A stretch of DNA of 7,947 nucleotides from DASXMT01 sp035552655 (GTDB lineage Bacteria > Actinomycetota > Acidimicrobiia > Acidimicrobiales > RAAP-2), in contig DASZLD010000109.1 in assembly GCA_035552655.1 (NCBI GenBank), positions 1 to 7,947 on the forward strand. Direction: 5' to 3'. A program made the translations under genes and the position numbers. The notes under the pieces were generated by a model, which saw only the letters and a program-made list of their open reading frames with translations, did not search any database and was not told where the DNA came from. Position 1 is the first letter of the stretch; each line of letters begins with the position of its first letter. Shown here one piece after another: positions 6,361-7,947 of the stretch.

Positions 6361-7052
6361 CAGTGTCCTTTCGTCGTGGTTTCGTTGGCGTTCAGGCGGG
6401 ATGGTTCGTCCGATGGTGCCCCGTGCACGCCGAGGCCGGACAGGAATCGCTCGTAGCACTCGCTGATCTCCCGGCGGGCGGCGACCGGGTCCTCTGCGTA
6501 GGTCACGTACATGGCCGAACCCACGCCCAAGGCCGAGAGCAGATGGGCAAGCGGTTCGACCGGTTGGGGCTCGAGTACTCCCTCGGCCACCGCGTCGCGC
6601 AGGTACTCGACGATCTTGCTGGTCGGGCCCTCGCCCCGTTCGGACCAGTGTTTCTGTCCGAGCACGACCGGCCCATCGATGAGGACGATCTGCCTATAGG
6701 CCTTATTGGTGGACGCGGCGTCGAGATAGATCTCGCTGTTGGCCCGAAACAAGGCCCAGGCGTTGACCGGGCGGTCGCTCGACCGTCGCCACAGGGTCTG
6801 GGCCACTTCGGCCTCCACCTCCTCGAACACGGCCCGGAACAGATCCTCCTTGTCCCGGAAGTGGTGGTACAGCGCCCCTCTGGTCAGGCCGGCCCGTTGC
6901 ACGACCTCTTCTGTCCGCGTCCCCTGGAAGCCGTGCTCGGCGAAGAGCTGCCGAGCGGTATCGAGCAGGGCGCGGCGGGTGTCCTGGACGTGGGCCGCCC
7001 GGCGACCTGCACCCCGGTCCTGGTGGATGCCCTCGGCTGGCGTCGTCACCAT
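6360..7052 (-). CDS. TetR/AcrR-family transcriptional repressor
   Basis: A 230-residue regulator. The N-terminal DNA-binding domain spans about residues 24-73: helix 1 'TRRALLDTARQLFAEHGFQGT' region (25-45) and the helix-turn-helix 'TEEVVQRAGLTRGALYHHFRDKEDLF' region (47-72), with the hallmark 'GALYHHFRDKEDLF'. The remainder is a helical ligand-binding and dimerisation domain, typical in length, with no recognised ligand signature. A short polar tail (about 212-230) follows. It is transcribed first in the minus-strand operon and its stop overlaps the dehydrogenase start (TGATG), so it is probably co-expressed with its targets. The palindrome centred at 7091 lies 26 bases upstream of its start, which argues for autoregulation together with repression of the divergent SDR. 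The inducer is unknown; an acyl-CoA or free acid would suit the neighbours. ATG at 7052 has only a weak upstream CCAGG, so the start is moderately sure. Confidence 0.93.
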   Translation of the reverse strand: MVTTPAEGIHQDRGAGRRAAHVQDTRRALLDTARQLFAEHGFQGTRTEEVVQRAGLTRGALYHHFRDKEDLFRAVFEEVEAEVAQTLWRRSSDRPVNAWALFRANSEIYLDAASTNKAYRQIVLIDGPVVLGQKHWSERGEGPTSKIVEYLRDAVAEGVLEPQPVEPLAHLLSALGVGSAMYVTYAEDPVAARREISECYERFLSGLGVHGAPSDEPSRLNANETTTKGH

Positions 7053-7072
7053 CAGCCTGGGAGTTCGCTCGT

Positions 7073-7102
7073 TTGATACATTGCGTATCTAACATACATA
7101 AT
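7073..7102 (+). promoter_or_regulatory. Sigma70-type promoter for the SDR gene
   Basis: TTGATA (7073-7078, 5 of 6 to the -35 consensus) and CATAAT (7097-7102, 5 of 6 to the -10 consensus) are 18 bases apart. This gives an expected transcription start near 7109 and a leader of about 70 bases. It lies in the most A/T-rich stretch of the window. Both elements overlap the inverted repeats thought to bind TetR, so bound repressor would block polymerase directly. A minus-strand promoter for tetR must fall in the same region, but I see no equally clear match. Confidence 0.6.
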
Positions 7103-7105
7103 GTT
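7075..7105. promoter_or_regulatory. Likely TetR operator: 27-bp pseudopalindrome with nested inverted repeats
   Basis: Around a centre at 7091, positions 7078-7104 pair at 10 of 13 positions: ACATT (7078-7082) with AATGT (7100-7104), GTAT (7085-7088) with ATAC (7094-7097), and T7090 with A7092. Each half also holds its own perfect 5-5-5 repeat: GATAC (7075-7079) with GTATC (7085-7089), and AACAT (7091-7095) with ATGTT (7101-7105). The site sits between the divergent tetR and SDR genes and covers the SDR -35 and -10 boxes. Length and nesting resemble TetR-family sites bound by two dimers (QacR style). Binding by the neighbouring TetR is inference. Confidence 0.65.
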
Positions 7106-7180
7106 TGGACGTCATGCATTGGCGCACCCTGCGGCGGCAGCCCAGGAGCCGGACCGACAGTGAGGGGGCAGGACGTGGAC

Positions 7181-7947
7181 ATGCTCGAAGGGAAGGTGGC
7201 CCTGGTCACGGGAGCCAGCCGTGGCGTGGGCGCGGCCACCGCGGTGGCACTGGCCGAAGCGGGCTGCGACGTCGCTTGCGCCGCCCGCTCCACCCAGTCC
7301 AGCCCGCAACGAACGCCGGGCACCCTGGACGAGACCATCTTCCGGATCGAGGCGCTGGGGCGGCGCGGTCTGGCCATCCCCACCAACCTGGCCGTTGACG
7401 ACGAAGTGGTGGCCATGGTGGCCCGAACGGTCGAGCACTTCGGACGCATCGACGTCCTCGTCAACAACGCCGCCATCACCTTCATCGGCGACCTCGACAT
7501 CCCCCTCAATCGTTACGACCTGATCATGCAAGTCAACCTGCGGGCCCCGCTCATCGCCATCCGAGAAGCGGCCCCGGCCATGGCGGCCACCGGCGACGGT
7601 GGCGTGGTCATCAACGTCTCATCGGTTGCGGCCATGTACCCCCACGGCGGCCTCATGGCCTACGGCATCTCCAAGATCGGGCTCGAGCGCCTCACCGTCG
7701 ACGCCGCCCTGCAACTGGCTCCGTCTGGCATCGCCGTCAACTGCTTTCGCATCGACATCGCCGTGGCCTCGGAGGGTTTCGTGGCCAACACCCCCGGAGC
7801 CGACCACTCGGCCTGGGAACCGTCCGAGGTGGCGGCGGAGGGCATCGTGTGGATGGTGCGCCAACCGGTCACGTACTCGGGCCACCGGGAGTCCATGTTC
7901 GCCCTGCGCCAGCGCGAGGGCATCATGGCGTCGAGGATCGCCCAACC
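7181..7947 (+). CDS. Short-chain dehydrogenase/reductase (SDR), 3' end outside window
   Basis: A classical SDR, open to the right edge (255 complete codons). The Rossmann cofactor motif 'TGASRGVG' is at residues 10-17, NNAA at 95-98, and the catalytic tetrad reads Asn119 ('VNL'), Ser148 ('NVSSVA'), Tyr161 and Lys165 ('YGISK'). 'VNCFRIDIAVASEGFVAN' (186-203) replaces the usual 'PG' loop, as in a subset of actinobacterial SDRs; the C-terminus looks nearly complete. The start is uncertain by two codons. ATG at 7181 has AGGA 7 bases upstream, while in-frame GTG at 7175 has the G-rich GAGGGGG 6 bases upstream. It is transcribed away from tetR from the promoter at 7073-7102 and is probably co-regulated with the minus operon. 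A role as ketone or 3-/4-oxoacyl reductase, or the reverse alcohol oxidation, is inference. The frame is intact, so the missing end is only a window cut. Confidence 0.9.
   Translation, partial: MLEGKVALVTGASRGVGAATAVALAEAGCDVACAARSTQSSPQRTPGTLDETIFRIEALGRRGLAIPTNLAVDDEVVAMVARTVEHFGRIDVLVNNAAITFIGDLDIPLNRYDLIMQVNLRAPLIAIREAAPAMAATGDGGVVINVSSVAAMYPHGGLMAYGISKIGLERLTVDAALQLAPSGIAVNCFRIDIAVASEGFVANTPGADHSAWEPSEVAAEGIVWMVRQPVTYSGHRESMFALRQREGIMASRIAQ

Noticed and set aside
4042..6456. Very long plus-strand open frame (804 codons) opposite the MDR and dehydrogenase genes.
   Set aside because: It is complementary to two well-recognised genes and its translation is low-complexity Gly/His/Val/Asp, typical of antisense frames in GC-rich DNA.
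6361..6459. 33-residue N-terminal extension of the acyl-CoA dehydrogenase.
   Set aside because: It lies in tetR, is Arg/Pro-rich, and the start at 6360 has an AAAGGA site and a family-like N-terminus.
7101..7163. 20-residue plus-strand ORF (MFGRHALAHP...) before the SDR.
   Set aside because: Its ATG overlaps the predicted -10 box, so it would lie upstream of the transcript start, and it has no ribosome binding site.
1..7947. Mobile element, CRISPR array, tRNA or rRNA.
   Set aside because: No transposase-like ORF, terminal repeats, spaced direct repeats or RNA gene signatures were seen by eye on either strand.

Overview
The window looks like a piece of a high-GC actinobacterial chromosome. 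Coding sequence is strongly GC-rich, third positions are mostly G/C, and gene families typical of Acidimicrobiia or Mycobacteriales lipid catabolism (TetR, acyl-CoA dehydrogenase, kinase, SDR) are packed with stop/start overlaps. Assignment to the class Acidimicrobiia is inference only. Nothing points to a phage, plasmid, IS element, CRISPR array, tRNA or rRNA.

Layout from right to left on the minus strand: a TetR-family repressor (7052 to 6360) overlaps by one base an acyl-CoA dehydrogenase of the ACAD10/ACAD11-like clade (6360 to 5059). Next come a zinc-independent NADPH:quinone-oxidoreductase-type MDR protein (5046 to 4069) and an APH-fold kinase (4003 to 2951). A 181-base gap holds a possible terminator hairpin, a 21-codon ORF and two mutually exclusive stem-loops. 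It is followed by a second pair: a D-aminoacylase-like amidohydrolase (2769 to 1057), again joined by a one-base overlap to a DUF2889 protein (1057 to 5). On the plus strand a short-chain dehydrogenase (from 7181) diverges from tetR and runs off the right edge.

The 128-base divergent intergenic region is an A/T-rich island. It carries a good sigma70-type promoter for the SDR (TTGATA, 18 bases, CATAAT) embedded in an imperfect 27-bp palindrome that contains smaller inverted repeats. This is the likely TetR operator and would let one regulator control both directions.

The most interesting hypothesis is metabolic. An APH-like kinase plus an ACAD10/11-type dehydrogenase, with a divergent SDR, is the gene content expected for handling 4-hydroxy (or 4-oxo) acyl-CoAs by phosphorylation and phosphate elimination. 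This is known from the Pseudomonas putida levulinate (Lva) pathway and from mammalian ACAD10/11, where kinase and dehydrogenase are fused. Here they are separate genes in one TetR-controlled operon. The amidohydrolase/DUF2889 pair may be a separate transcription unit with an unknown substrate.
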